Positions 36,189-45,210 of a DNA stretch of 63,255 nt are shown here, in pieces. The first letter of the stretch is position 1. Every line of letters begins with the position of its first letter. Both the position numbers and the translations under genes were made by a program. The stretch spans positions 1-63,255 of the forward strand of contig CAJFOT010000059.1 of NCBI GenBank assembly GCA_904397815.1, in the 5' to 3' direction. A model generated the notes under the pieces. That model was not told where the DNA came from and searched no databases. It saw only the letters and a program-made list of their open reading frames with translations. The stretch comes from Candidatus Paralachnospira sangeri. GTDB taxonomy: Bacteria; Bacillota; Clostridia; Lachnospirales; Lachnospiraceae.

Positions 36189-37343
36189 CTATGCCTTCTT
36201 TTCCGCTTCTCCGAACATCTTCCGAAAAATGGTGCGCAGCCGGATATCGGTCTGAGCCATGTCAGGCACGCAGATGGAATAGAGAATAATCCAGTCAAAA
36301 GGCGACCGGGGATCCAGGGGAGAAAAACCGCAGAGAACCAGCATATCATTCAGCCGGCTGTACAGATCCTGAAACATCTCTTCTGTGTCAGGCTCATAGT
36401 CGTCATCCTCCCAGCCCAGTCCTGGATCTGTGGCCAGGAAGAGAAGGATCAGCGTCTTTCTCGTCACATCTTCTGTCCGTTTCTTCATCTTTGATAATGT
36501 GGTTTCATCCGGCCAGTTTTCGCTGACCACTTCTTGTATCCGGGTCAGCATGAAGCGTTCATTTGCAGGAAGAGATTCCTTTCTGGCCTGCTTTGCCAGC
36601 TGCTTTGCGTAGAGCACATGGCTGCTGTAGAAGTATTCCTTCAGGATATCCCGGATAGTCAGGCGCTTTTCATCAAAATAGATATTATCCTCCCGGGGAT
36701 GTTCCAGGATGTCCATCATCTCCATAAACAGGCTGTAGGCATTGTTATGGCACCGTCCCAGCCGTCTGCCGGCAGTCCGCAGATAATCTTTTAATGCTTC
36801 CTCTGTCTGGAGAGCGGAAATCTCCGACCGGATAACAGGGGTGAAGCTGTCCTCCGGGATCTCCCGGGGATCCTCTGCCTGTTCCAGATATTCCTTTAGT
36901 TCCGCATGCAGTCTCCGGGCCGCGGAGTAGTCCATCTGATGCCGGAGGGCGAATATGTACACCACCTCATCAGGATTGCGCCAGTGAAGTCCCTCCTCTG
37001 ATATCATGGCCACCAGGCTGTCCGCTTCCTCCACGGACAGGCCCAGAATGAAGCACACTTCGATAGCATCCTGTTTTTTAATCGACCTGGGTCCCCGGGG
37101 ACTGAGCCATCCCCGCACCCGCCTCTGGACAGAATCTTTTTTCATCTCCGGATGGTGTTCCAGCAGACCCGCAGTCAGCACCTCCTGGAGATCTCTTCCT
37201 TTTGCGAAACTGTTTAATTTTTCCGCCAGCGTCCGCAGCTTCGATTCACGTTCCAGGAAATCCACCGCTTCCTGAACTGTCATCAGGCTGTAAACCGCCT
37301 GGTCATATAATGATTGCGTCAATTCTGTCATTTCATTCCCCAT
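36189..37343 (-). CDS. Putative HTH-like regulator/adaptor heading the kinase-STAND cluster
   Basis: The 384-aa soluble, largely helical protein is not recognised. Residues about 60-130 (KDSVQRRVRGWLSPRGP, then DAIEVCFILGLSVEEADSLV) resemble a helix-turn-helix region of the Xre type, followed by helical repeats. There is no signal peptide and no transmembrane segment. It is the first gene after a good promoter and precedes the kinase-STAND gene by 125 bases, so it may regulate or assemble with that protein. The ATG at 37331 is an alternative start, with GGGGA nearby. Confidence 0.65.
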   Translation of the reverse strand: MGNEMTELTQSLYDQAVYSLMTVQEAVDFLERESKLRTLAEKLNSFAKGRDLQEVLTAGLLEHHPEMKKDSVQRRVRGWLSPRGPRSIKKQDAIEVCFILGLSVEEADSLVAMISEEGLHWRNPDEVVYIFALRHQMDYSAARRLHAELKEYLEQAEDPREIPEDSFTPVIRSEISALQTEEALKDYLRTAGRRLGRCHNNAYSLFMEMMDILEHPREDNIYFDEKRLTIRDILKEYFYSSHVLYAKQLAKQARKESLPANERFMLTRIQEVVSENWPDETTLSKMKKRTEDVTRKTLILLFLATDPGLGWEDDDYEPDTEEMFQDLYSRLNDMLVLCGFSPLDPRSPFDWIILYSICVPDMAQTDIRLRTIFRKMFGEAEKKA

Positions 37344-37385
37344 CCATTTTCATCCCCTTCAAAAGCAATTCGGCATTCTGCGTTT

Positions 37386-37414
37386 ATTATATCTTATCCC
37401 CCAGGATTCGTAAA
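37386..37414 (-). promoter_or_regulatory. Promoter of the kinase-STAND cluster
   Basis: On the minus strand TTTACG (37414-37409), a 17-base spacer and TATAAT (37391-37386). It is about 40 bases upstream of the first gene and points into the cluster at 30491-37343, supporting transcription as one unit. Confidence 0.65.
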
Positions 37415-37569
37415 TTCCCATTTGGTCAGCGGCTCGAAAAACACGTACGCCGGAAACTGGCCTCTGAAAAAAAACATATTTTGTATATTTTAAAGATGTC
37501 AGACAGTAATTATAGTATAAGCTGTAACTACATTTTATTTAGGGAATGCAGAAAACGGAGGAAATGATA

Positions 37570-38175
37570 ATGGCTGATATTTTATATGTATATGAAGGGA
37601 AGGTTTATGTGAATCTGACGAACCGGTGCTGCTGCCGCTGTACGTTCTGTATCCGGAAAAACGGAGACGGGCTGGGCAGCGCGGATACACTGTGGCATGA
37701 GACAGAGCCGGACTGGCCGGCAGTGCGGAAGGCGATCGACGGGTTTGACTTCGCAGGATACCGGGAACTGACCTTCTGCGGGTATGGAGAGCCGGTTTAT
37801 GCCCTGGATGTCCTGCTGCAGACAGCGGAATATATGAAAACCATTCATCCGGATATTCGCCTGCGGGTAAATACCAACGGCCTGGGCAATCTGATCTGGA
37901 AGAAAGATATTCTGCCCCAGCTGAGCCGGCATATCGACTGTCTGTCCATCAGCCTGAACGCCCCGGACGAAGAAAAATACAATCAGATTTCCCATCCTTC
38001 TTTCGATGGCGCCTTTCCTGCCCTTCTGGCCTTTGCAGAAAAGGCAAAGGAGATGGTGCCGGAGGTGAAATTTACTGTGGTAGATGTGATCCCTGAGGAA
38101 GATATCCGGGACTGTCAGCATCTGGCGGACCGAATGGGGATTCCCCTGCGGGTGCGGGCTTATACGGCAGAATAA
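37570..38175 (+). CDS. Radical SAM protein (TatD-associated type)
   Basis: The 201-aa protein has a CX3CX2C cluster within NRCCCRCTFCIRKNGDG, then FCGYGEPVYALD (the GGE-like SAM contact) and NTNGLGN. This matches the small radical SAM family often linked to tatD or found alone in Firmicutes. No tatD gene is in the window, and the reaction is unknown. The start at 37570 follows GGAGG by 8 bases; the earlier ATG at 37546 has no ribosome site. It is transcribed divergently from the kinase-STAND cluster. Confidence 0.8.
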   Translation: MADILYVYEGKVYVNLTNRCCCRCTFCIRKNGDGLGSADTLWHETEPDWPAVRKAIDGFDFAGYRELTFCGYGEPVYALDVLLQTAEYMKTIHPDIRLRVNTNGLGNLIWKKDILPQLSRHIDCLSISLNAPDEEKYNQISHPSFDGAFPALLAFAEKAKEMVPEVKFTVVDVIPEEDIRDCQHLADRMGIPLRVRAYTAE

Positions 38176-38281
38176 CTGCAGCACTGCGCTGGGGCAAATG
38201 TGCCTGATCCATGACGCTGGCGTTCCGGGACTGGTCGGCTCCGTCCCGGGATTGCCCGTCAGCATTTGGCACACACGCTGA

Positions 38282-38309
38282 AACAGCGGCCCCATCAGGA
38301 GCCGCTGTT
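38282..38309. terminator. Convergent-gene hairpin
   Basis: AACAGCGGC (38282-38290) pairs perfectly with GCCGCTGTT (38301-38309). It lies between the plus-strand radical SAM gene and the minus-strand protease gene. A further GC-rich stem (CCGGGAC/GTCCCGG) lies about 50 bases to the left. T-runs are weak. Confidence 0.6.
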
Positions 38310-38319
38310 CCGGCAAACA

Positions 38320-39126
38320 TTATGTTTCCTGATTCTGCTGTTTTGTATCCAGCATGCCATAGAGATGATCCAGCGCGTCCCGGATACCGCCCACCTCATC
38401 GATCAGCCCTTCCCGCACTGCGTCATAGCCGATCAGAATCGTGCCCAGATCTTTTGTCATCTCACCAGTTTCCATCATCAGTTCTTCCAGCCGCTGCTTT
38501 GTTGCCCGGCTGTGAGCGGAGACAAAACCGGTGATTCTGTCCTGGATTCGGCGAAAATAATCATATGTCTGAGGTGCGCCGATAACCATACCGCTCATAC
38601 GCACCGGATGCACCAGCATGGTTCCAGTGGGCACGATAAAGGAATAATCTGCGGAAACCGCCAGCGGCACGCCAATGGAATGGCTGCCGCCCAGTACCAG
38701 TGATACTGTAGGCTTGCTCATAGAGGCCAGCATCTCCGCAATCGCCAGCCCTGCGTCCACATCTCCGCCGCAGCAGTTCAGAAGAATCAGGATGCCTTCA
38801 ATCCTTCGGTCATCCTCCAGAGCGGCCAGCTGGGGCAGAACATGTTCATACTTGGTGGTTTTGCTGCCTGATCCCATATTGTCATGACCCTCCACTTCTC
38901 CGATAATCGACAGGAGATGAATCCGCCTGTGCTCTTTATTATCATCAAGTGTCAACTGGCCGTATTCTGACAGCTTTTCTTCTTTCTTTTCTTCCACTTC
39001 CTGTTCTGTTTTCTGGGTATCGATATCTTGGGCCTGATTTTGTGCGGACGCATGATCCCGGGCATCTGCCCGATTCCGCATATCCTTTCCTCTGCAGTCT
39101 TTTTGGGTATTTTTTTGACTATTCAT
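38320..39126 (-). CDS. ClpP-fold protease, TepA (translocation-enhancing) type
   Basis: The protein is 268 aa from the ATG at 39126, chosen for GGATGG 7 bases upstream; the frame is open to 39180. A hydrophilic, Gln/Lys/Glu-rich N-terminal extension of about 60 residues precedes a ClpP/crotonase-like fold. Visible are LLSIIGEVEGHD, LLNCCGGDVDAGLAIAEML, the nucleophile in GGSHSIGVPLA, and MLVHPVRMSG with the His. This matches TepA, a cytosolic protease reported in Bacillus to affect protein export. Family is secure; activity is inferred from the kept Ser and His. Confidence 0.85.
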   Translation of the reverse strand: MNSQKNTQKDCRGKDMRNRADARDHASAQNQAQDIDTQKTEQEVEEKKEEKLSEYGQLTLDDNKEHRRIHLLSIIGEVEGHDNMGSGSKTTKYEHVLPQLAALEDDRRIEGILILLNCCGGDVDAGLAIAEMLASMSKPTVSLVLGGSHSIGVPLAVSADYSFIVPTGTMLVHPVRMSGMVIGAPQTYDYFRRIQDRITGFVSAHSRATKQRLEELMMETGEMTKDLGTILIGYDAVREGLIDEVGGIRDALDHLYGMLDTKQQNQET

Positions 39127-39204
39127 GTTTACACCATCCATTTTTATACTGATATGATAAAAATAGTATGAACAAAACAAATAAAAAAATGTAACAGATT
39201 CTGA

Positions 39205-41625
39205 TTATACCCTCAGTTCGATGCCCAGCTTTTTCAGCCTGCTCAGAATCTTTTCCATAATCCGGCTGACCTCCTGTTCCTCCAGTGTCCGGTCTTCTGC
39301 CCGGAAGGTAACAGAATATGCCATGGATTTATATCCTCTGGGAATCTGTGTACCTTCATATACATCAAAAAGCTGGCAGTTCTCCAGAAGTTCTCCTCCC
39401 TGTTCTTCAATCACCTTTTCGATCTCACCTGCCCGTATTTCTTTTTTTGCCACCATGCTGATATCTCTGGTCACCGCCGGATACCGGGCGAACTCCGTAT
39501 ATTTCCTGTCAACAACAGCCAGTTCTGTGATGCATGGCATATCCAGGTTTGCCAGATAGGCTCTTGCTCCGATTCCGTACCGGTCAGCAACATCAGGATG
39601 TACCTCGCCCAGCCAGCCGATTACCCGGCCATTATAGATCATATCTGCCTGACGTCCGGGATGCAGAAAAGACCTGGGATGATCCGGATCATAAATGACT
39701 TTCTCTTGCAGTCCTGCCTGGTACAGAAATTCCTCTGCCACACCTTTCATCGTGAAAAAATCGCCGTCGCCGCAGAAGCCCAGCATCAGCTGTGTCCGCT
39801 CCTTTGGCAGTTCTGTCAGAGGGAGAGCATCTGGCAGATAGATATTGGCCAATTCATAGAGACGGATATTTTTGCTTCCCTGATTATAGTTGGCGGAGAG
39901 GGAGGCCAGCATGCCATTGATCAGACTGGTGCGCATCACACTGCAGTCCTCCGACAGAGGATTCATAATGGCGACGGCCCTGCGCATGGGGCTGTCCGCT
40001 GGCAGCATCAGCTTTTCAAACACCGCCGGACTTTCAAAGGGATACGTCATGGCCTGAGAGAAGCCGCTGTACTCAGCCGCATTTCTGGCCGCAGATTCGG
40101 TCCGCAGCTTAGGAGACAGCTGTCTGGCTGTGCAAATTCCTTTGGGCAGTGTCGCGGGAATATTGCAATAGCCGAAGAATCTGGCTACTTCTTCCGCCAG
40201 ATCAGCGCCGCATTCCAGATCCTGGCGGAAGGTTGGCACGATCACCTCCTTTGTTTTGCTGTCATAATCCAGTGTCAGTTTCCGAAAGATATCCAGCATA
40301 TCCTGTTCCGGGATACTGGTGCCCAGCAGCCGGTTTATGCGCTTCCAGTCAAAAGAAATTCTTCCGGGCAGCCGGGGATTGGGATAAAAATCTGCCATTC
40401 CTCCAACTACATCGCCGCAGCCCAGATCATCTATCAGCTGGCAAGCCCGGTTAATGGCTTCCTGCGCAATGTTGGGATCCAGACTTTTTCCGAATTTTTC
40501 TGACATTTCTGTTTGTATTCCCAGCCGTTTGGCAGATCGCCGAATATTGGCGCCGTCAAAGCAGGCCGCCTCAAGCATGATGGCTGACGCATTATGCATG
40601 CCCCGGGAGTGTTCGCCGCCCATAATGCCGGCAATGCCAATCTCCTTTTCAGCGTCACAGATCATCAGAGTACTGTGATCCAGATTTCGGATCTGGCCGT
40701 CCAGAGTCTGAAACTGTTCCCCATCCCGGGCCCGTCTGACGATAATTTTATGCCCGACGATGGATCCCATGTCATAGATATGTATGGGCTGGCCGTACTC
40801 CTGGGCTGCATAATTGACAATATCTACCAGGTTATTGACAGGACGAATGCCGCAGGCTGCCAGCCGTCTGCGCATCCACTCCGGAGAAGGAGCGATTCTG
40901 ATATTTTTCACTACTCGCGCGCAATATCTGAGACAAAGTGTACTGTCCTGTACATCCAGCTGAATATAGTCAGAAACTTTCTCGTCATTTCCTTTTTCCT
41001 GCGGATGAGGCGGGCAGAATTCCATATTAAAGACGGCTGCCAGCTGCCTGGCAACACCCAGAACACCGCAGCAGTCCGCCCGGTTATAGGGAATCTCACA
41101 GGTAAATATGGTATCACGCAGGCCCAGCAGTTCTACTGCGTCAGCTCCCTCTGGGACGTCAGGGTCCATGACGCAGATGGCCTCTTCCGGATCGTTTGTA
41201 TATCTGTCCCAGGCTGAACCCAGTTCTTTGAGGGAACAAATCATGCCATTGGATTCCACCCCTCTTAAACGGCCTTTTTTGATCGGAATGCCATGCTCAG
41301 ACACAGAACTGCTGTCATGTCCGCCGGGAATTCTGCCGCCGTCCAGTACTACCGGCACCTTATCTCCCACTTTTATATGGAGTGCGCCGGTTACGATTTG
41401 GATCCTGTCAGTACCGATGTCTGTCTGACATATCATAAGCCGGTCTGCATCAGGATGGCGTTCAGCAGACAGGATTCTGCCTACCACGATCTTCTCCAGA
41501 TTTTTGTCCAGCCGTTTAAAACCTTTCACTCTGATTCCTGACATGGTCATGGCATCCGCACATTCCTGATCTGTTATATTCAGGCCGGGCACATAGGATT
41601 TTATCCACGATAATGCTATATTCAC
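39205..41625 (-). CDS. pheT: Phenylalanyl-tRNA synthetase beta subunit
   Basis: The 806-aa subunit of the (alpha-beta)2 enzyme has an N-terminal EMAP/OB tRNA-binding domain (VGRILSAERHPDADRLMICQ), the B3/B4 editing module (TCEIPYNRADCCGVLGVARQ), B5, the catalytic-like core and a C-terminal anticodon-binding FDX-ACB domain (RYPAVTRDISMV). It begins with GTG at 41625, with GAAAGGA upstream. It follows pheS by 23 bases. No T-box leader is seen before the pair, which instead follows the MATE-fusion gene. Confidence 0.97.
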   Translation of the reverse strand: MNIALSWIKSYVPGLNITDQECADAMTMSGIRVKGFKRLDKNLEKIVVGRILSAERHPDADRLMICQTDIGTDRIQIVTGALHIKVGDKVPVVLDGGRIPGGHDSSSVSEHGIPIKKGRLRGVESNGMICSLKELGSAWDRYTNDPEEAICVMDPDVPEGADAVELLGLRDTIFTCEIPYNRADCCGVLGVARQLAAVFNMEFCPPHPQEKGNDEKVSDYIQLDVQDSTLCLRYCARVVKNIRIAPSPEWMRRRLAACGIRPVNNLVDIVNYAAQEYGQPIHIYDMGSIVGHKIIVRRARDGEQFQTLDGQIRNLDHSTLMICDAEKEIGIAGIMGGEHSRGMHNASAIMLEAACFDGANIRRSAKRLGIQTEMSEKFGKSLDPNIAQEAINRACQLIDDLGCGDVVGGMADFYPNPRLPGRISFDWKRINRLLGTSIPEQDMLDIFRKLTLDYDSKTKEVIVPTFRQDLECGADLAEEVARFFGYCNIPATLPKGICTARQLSPKLRTESAARNAAEYSGFSQAMTYPFESPAVFEKLMLPADSPMRRAVAIMNPLSEDCSVMRTSLINGMLASLSANYNQGSKNIRLYELANIYLPDALPLTELPKERTQLMLGFCGDGDFFTMKGVAEEFLYQAGLQEKVIYDPDHPRSFLHPGRQADMIYNGRVIGWLGEVHPDVADRYGIGARAYLANLDMPCITELAVVDRKYTEFARYPAVTRDISMVAKKEIRAGEIEKVIEEQGGELLENCQLFDVYEGTQIPRGYKSMAYSVTFRAEDRTLEEQEVSRIMEKILSRLKKLGIELRV

Positions 41626-41648
41626 CGCAAAACTTCCTTTCCTCTGTC

Positions 41649-42668
41649 TCAGAACTGCTGAAGAAAACGAATATCATTCTCATAAAACAGACGCATATCG
41701 TCGATTTCATATTTCACCATGGCGACACGCTCCAGGTCTATTCCAAAAGCAAAACCGGAATATTCTTCCGGGTCAATGCCGCCGACTTTCAGCACGCTGG
41801 GATGAATCATTCCGCCGCCCAGAATCTTGATCCAGCCTCGTCCCCTGCACAATCGGCACCCTTTTCCGCCGCACTTGAAACAGATGGTATCCGCTTGCGC
41901 GCCGGGTTTTGCAAAAGGGTAATGATGGGGGTAAAATTTCCACTTTATATCAGTCCCAAACAGCGCTTTCATAAATTCATCCAGTGTGCCTTTTAAATCG
42001 GAAAACGTAATATCCCTGTCAATTGCCACGACTTCGATCTGGTGGGAAGAAGGAGAGCACATCGTGCCGGCTTCAGCGGAATGAAATACCCTCCCCGGCG
42101 CGATCACACGGATCGGCGGCTTTTGGTGTTCCATTATCCGGATCTGCACTGGCGCCGTCTGAGTTCTCAGCAAAATCCTGTCACTGATATAGAAAGCGTT
42201 CTGTTCGTCCCTGACCGGATGATCTGACGGGACATTCAGCGCTTCAAAGTTGTAGTAATCATATTCCACCTCCGGGCTATCTGTTGTCTTATAACCCATG
42301 TCCATGAAAATACGCTCCATCTCTTCCATGACCGCGGCGCTTGGATGTCTGTGACCCAACGGCGCTTTTCTCGCCGGCAAAGTAACATCAATCACCTCTC
42401 TGGCCAGCTGCTCTTCTCTGGCGGCTCTGGCCAGTTTTCCTCTGGCATTTTCCAGGGTGTCCTCCAGAACAGCCCGGACATCATTTACCATTCGCCCGAC
42501 TGCCGGACGTTCGTCCGGGGCTGCTTCTTTTATATTTTTTAATGCAGAAGAAAGCGTTCCCTTCTTATCTAAATAAGCCCCTCGAATTTCGTTTAATTTT
42601 TCAAGAGCTCCTGCTTCTTCCATTTTTGCCAGCGCTTCAGTTCGAATCTGTTCCAGCTTCTCTTTCAT
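41649..42668 (-). CDS. pheS: Phenylalanyl-tRNA synthetase alpha subunit
   Basis: The 339-aa catalytic subunit shows the N-terminal coiled-coil (EKLEQIRTEALAKMEEAGAL), class II motif 2 around SHQIEVVAIDRDITFSDLKG and motif 3 GFAFGIDLERVAMV. The normal KCGGKGC-like zinc-style loop near FKCGGKGCRLCRGRGWI is present. It begins 12 bases after the MATE-fusion stop, so pheST seems to be transcribed, at least in part, from the marR promoter; an internal promoter in the fusion gene cannot be excluded. Confidence 0.97.
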   Translation of the reverse strand: MKEKLEQIRTEALAKMEEAGALEKLNEIRGAYLDKKGTLSSALKNIKEAAPDERPAVGRMVNDVRAVLEDTLENARGKLARAAREEQLAREVIDVTLPARKAPLGHRHPSAAVMEEMERIFMDMGYKTTDSPEVEYDYYNFEALNVPSDHPVRDEQNAFYISDRILLRTQTAPVQIRIMEHQKPPIRVIAPGRVFHSAEAGTMCSPSSHQIEVVAIDRDITFSDLKGTLDEFMKALFGTDIKWKFYPHHYPFAKPGAQADTICFKCGGKGCRLCRGRGWIKILGGGMIHPSVLKVGGIDPEEYSGFAFGIDLERVAMVKYEIDDMRLFYENDIRFLQQF

Positions 42669-42680
42669 GTTTCTCTCCTC

Positions 42681-44660
42681 TCAGAGGCCAGTTTCCAGAG
42701 TTCTGCGTCCCCGCCGTTTTTCCAGGAACCGCAGGATCACGGCCGCTGTTTCCTCCATGCCCAGAGAGGAATCAATCAGCAGATCATAGCGGCGCCGATC
42801 GCCCCAGCGGCTGCCGGAGACGCTGTGGTAATAAGCTGCCCGGGCTTTATCAGAACGACTGATATTTTCTTCAGCCTCCTGAAGAGTGTCTCCGTAAACT
42901 TCCATCACCCTGCTCATACGGTATTGTTTCGGCGCATAGATAAAGATCCGGACTACATCCGGCCAATCTTTCAGCACATAATCCGCAGCTCTTCCTACAA
43001 TTACACAGCTGCCCTCTCCCGCAATTTTTTCAATGATTTTATGCTGGGCCGTTACGGCGAGACGGACAGCTCTGGTACTCAGATAGAGATTATACAGAAT
43101 CCGGGGCGCATTTTTATTAATATCAGAAATAAATTCCCGGTCCAGCCCGCTCTCCTGAGCGGCGAGAGCTGTCATCTCTTTATAATAAAAGGGAATGCCC
43201 AGTTCTTCCGCTACCAGCTTTCCAATCTGTTTTCCGGAAGAGCCATGCTCCCGGGCAATGGTAATGATAACCCCCGGCTTCGAAGGCCGGATGACAGGAT
43301 CCGGCCTGCTTTTATCCAGCATCGGCGCATTCCTGACATAAGGATGAGCCAGAAAACTTTTGTAAAATCCTGCTCCTGCCACAGTGGTAATTACCTCTGT
43401 GACAGGATAAGTCAGCCAAAACCAGTTCAGGCCGAATCGGGAGAAAAGATAACCCAGCGGTACAAACAGAACCACTGTACGTACTGCCGTCAGCAGAGAA
43501 CTTTTCAGCCCTGCGCCTACTGCCTGAAAAAAAACCGGAAAGATCAGAGAAGTTACCATAGGGATAAAACTGATGCCGATAAACCGGAATCCGATCTGCC
43601 CGATTTCTATCACCTGCTGATCCGATGTAAATACCCGCAGCAGCGGACCGGGAATTGTTTCAAAGCAGAGCGTTCCCACAGCCATCAGTGCGATTCCGAA
43701 CCAGATGGCGATAATCAGCGTTTTTTTGCAGCGCCGGATATTCCTTGCGGCATAATTAAAGCTGATAACCGGGACGATGCAGGTCTGCATGGCACCCAGA
43801 GGAATAAAGAAAAAGGTCTGCCATTTATAATAAAGTCCCAGGGCTGTCACTGCCTGATCTGAAAAACCGGAAAGTATCAGATTAAGTCCAAAAATGTAAA
43901 AAGTATAAGCCGACTGCATCAGAATGTTGGGAAGTCCCAGGCGGAAAATTTCTCCCGCCAGTTTTGGATAAAGTCTTTTGGCAGGAGATCTTCGAAACCC
44001 TCTTTTCATTACTACAAAAGCTGCCACGATCTGACCGGCTACTGTCGCTATGGCAGCGCCGGCAATCCCCATCCGCGGCAGACCGAACATTCCGAAAATC
44101 AGCAGCGGGTCAAAAATGATATTGGTCAGCGCCCCTGTGATTTGTGCGATCATTGGCGTTTTCATGTCGCCATTAGCCTGCAGTACCTTCGTCCATATGC
44201 TTTCCAGAAACAGGCCGAAACTGAATACACAGACAATACGGCCATATGTAACCACATTTGCGATTACTTCGGGAGAATTTGTGGACATTCTCGCATAGGC
44301 TGGCATCAGAAACCAGGCGCCAACGGCAAAAAGCAGCCAGATCCCGCCGATCAGGGGAGTTCCTGCCCCTGCGAAATCATCTGCCTCTGCCCGTTTTCCC
44401 ACACCGTAGCGGGCGGCCATGGCTGTGTTGATTCCTACGCCGGTTCCCACTGCCAGAGCAATCATCAAAAGCTGAATCGGATAAATAATCGACAGGGCTG
44501 TCAGCCCCGCCTCGGAATACTGGCCTACAAACAGGCTGTCTACAATGTTGTACAGTGCCTGAATCAGCTGGGCCAGCATAACAGGAGGTGCTATTTTCAG
44601 CAGGATTTTCGATATCTTTTCCCGGCCGAAAAATTGTGATTCTGAAAGAGTTTTTTCCAT
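42681..44660 (-). CDS. MATE efflux transporter fused to cytidylate kinase-like domain
   Basis: The 659-aa uninterrupted frame encodes a 12-helix MATE multidrug/Na+ antiporter (about residues 1-450) followed by a cytosolic P-loop domain of the cytidylate kinase-like family (about 460-659). The latter starts VIITIAREHGSSGKQIGKLVAEELG, carries VIVGRAADYVL, and ends with a lid-like RMSRVMEVYG region and DLLIDSSLGMEETA. The MATE half has the usual internal repeats. It lies 12 bases after marR and 12 before pheS. A regulator-transporter pair is typical; the kinase tail is unusual and might gate transport by nucleotide or modify a substrate. That role is inference. Confidence 0.88.
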   Translation of the reverse strand: MEKTLSESQFFGREKISKILLKIAPPVMLAQLIQALYNIVDSLFVGQYSEAGLTALSIIYPIQLLMIALAVGTGVGINTAMAARYGVGKRAEADDFAGAGTPLIGGIWLLFAVGAWFLMPAYARMSTNSPEVIANVVTYGRIVCVFSFGLFLESIWTKVLQANGDMKTPMIAQITGALTNIIFDPLLIFGMFGLPRMGIAGAAIATVAGQIVAAFVVMKRGFRRSPAKRLYPKLAGEIFRLGLPNILMQSAYTFYIFGLNLILSGFSDQAVTALGLYYKWQTFFFIPLGAMQTCIVPVISFNYAARNIRRCKKTLIIAIWFGIALMAVGTLCFETIPGPLLRVFTSDQQVIEIGQIGFRFIGISFIPMVTSLIFPVFFQAVGAGLKSSLLTAVRTVVLFVPLGYLFSRFGLNWFWLTYPVTEVITTVAGAGFYKSFLAHPYVRNAPMLDKSRPDPVIRPSKPGVIITIAREHGSSGKQIGKLVAEELGIPFYYKEMTALAAQESGLDREFISDINKNAPRILYNLYLSTRAVRLAVTAQHKIIEKIAGEGSCVIVGRAADYVLKDWPDVVRIFIYAPKQYRMSRVMEVYGDTLQEAEENISRSDKARAAYYHSVSGSRWGDRRRYDLLIDSSLGMEETAAVILRFLEKRRGRRTLETGL

Positions 44661-44672
44661 TGTTGATCTTCC

Positions 44673-45116
44673 TTACGCATTTTCTTCTATGGCAGTCTGG
44701 ATTGCAGTGCCGAAAGACAGCACTGCCTCTGCCACCACACAAAGATTTTCCCGGCCGATCCGCCCGATGGCCTCCAGTTCAATTTCAGTCAGAGAGTCCA
44801 GCAGAGGGCGGGCATATGATTTTCCCTCCTCTGTCAGAACGAAAGCTTTTTCCCGGCCGCCGCAGTGTTCCTCACTGATCGTCAGCAGTCCCCGGCGGCG
44901 CATGTCGCTGATTACATGGTTCATGGTTTGTCTCGGCAGCAGGTAGCTGTCACAGATCTGCTTCTGGGTACAGAAGCCACTATCCCGAATGGTATATAAA
45001 ACCAGCATTTCATTGTAGCTGATCCCGTGTTTCTTCGACCATGCCGAATAAACACCTCTCAATTTTATGATTGAGCGGTTAATGTCCCGAAGCAGCTGAT
45101 GTTTGTCCTGATCCAT
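44673..45116 (-). CDS. MarR-family transcriptional regulator
   Basis: The 147-aa protein has a MarR winged helix (LVLYTIRDSGFCTQKQICDSYLLPRQTMNHVISDMRRRGLL) with the wing in EEHCGGREKAFVLTEEGK. These dimers usually repress a neighbouring transporter and release DNA on ligand binding. The start at 45116 has AAGGGAG about 8 bases upstream; the longer frame crosses the promoter. It is the first gene of a unit with the MATE fusion, so autoregulation of that unit is likely. Confidence 0.9.
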   Translation of the reverse strand: MDQDKHQLLRDINRSIIKLRGVYSAWSKKHGISYNEMLVLYTIRDSGFCTQKQICDSYLLPRQTMNHVISDMRRRGLLTISEEHCGGREKAFVLTEEGKSYARPLLDSLTEIELEAIGRIGRENLCVVAEAVLSFGTAIQTAIEENA

Positions 45117-45134
45117 GTGCGTTTCTCCCTTCTG

Positions 45135-45192
45135 AATCCCAAACCGGAAAAATCCCAAACGGGATTATAGCAGTCTGCGCCCCGGCTGTCAA
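45135..45192 (-). promoter_or_regulatory. Perfect-consensus promoter with MarR-type operator
   Basis: On the minus strand TTGACA (45192-45187), exactly 17 bases, then TATAAT (45169-45164). The palindrome ATCCCGTTTGGGAT begins inside the -10 box, and its right half GTTTGGGATT is repeated 20 bases downstream (down to 45135). An operator placed over the -10 and start site of a maximal-strength promoter fits tight repression by the MarR protein it drives. Confidence 0.85.
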
Positions 45193-45210
45193 TTATCATT
45201 TTCACAAGTA

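Noticed and set aside
42669..42680. T-box riboswitch before pheST
   Set aside because: Only 12 bases separate the MATE-fusion stop from pheS; there is no room for a leader.
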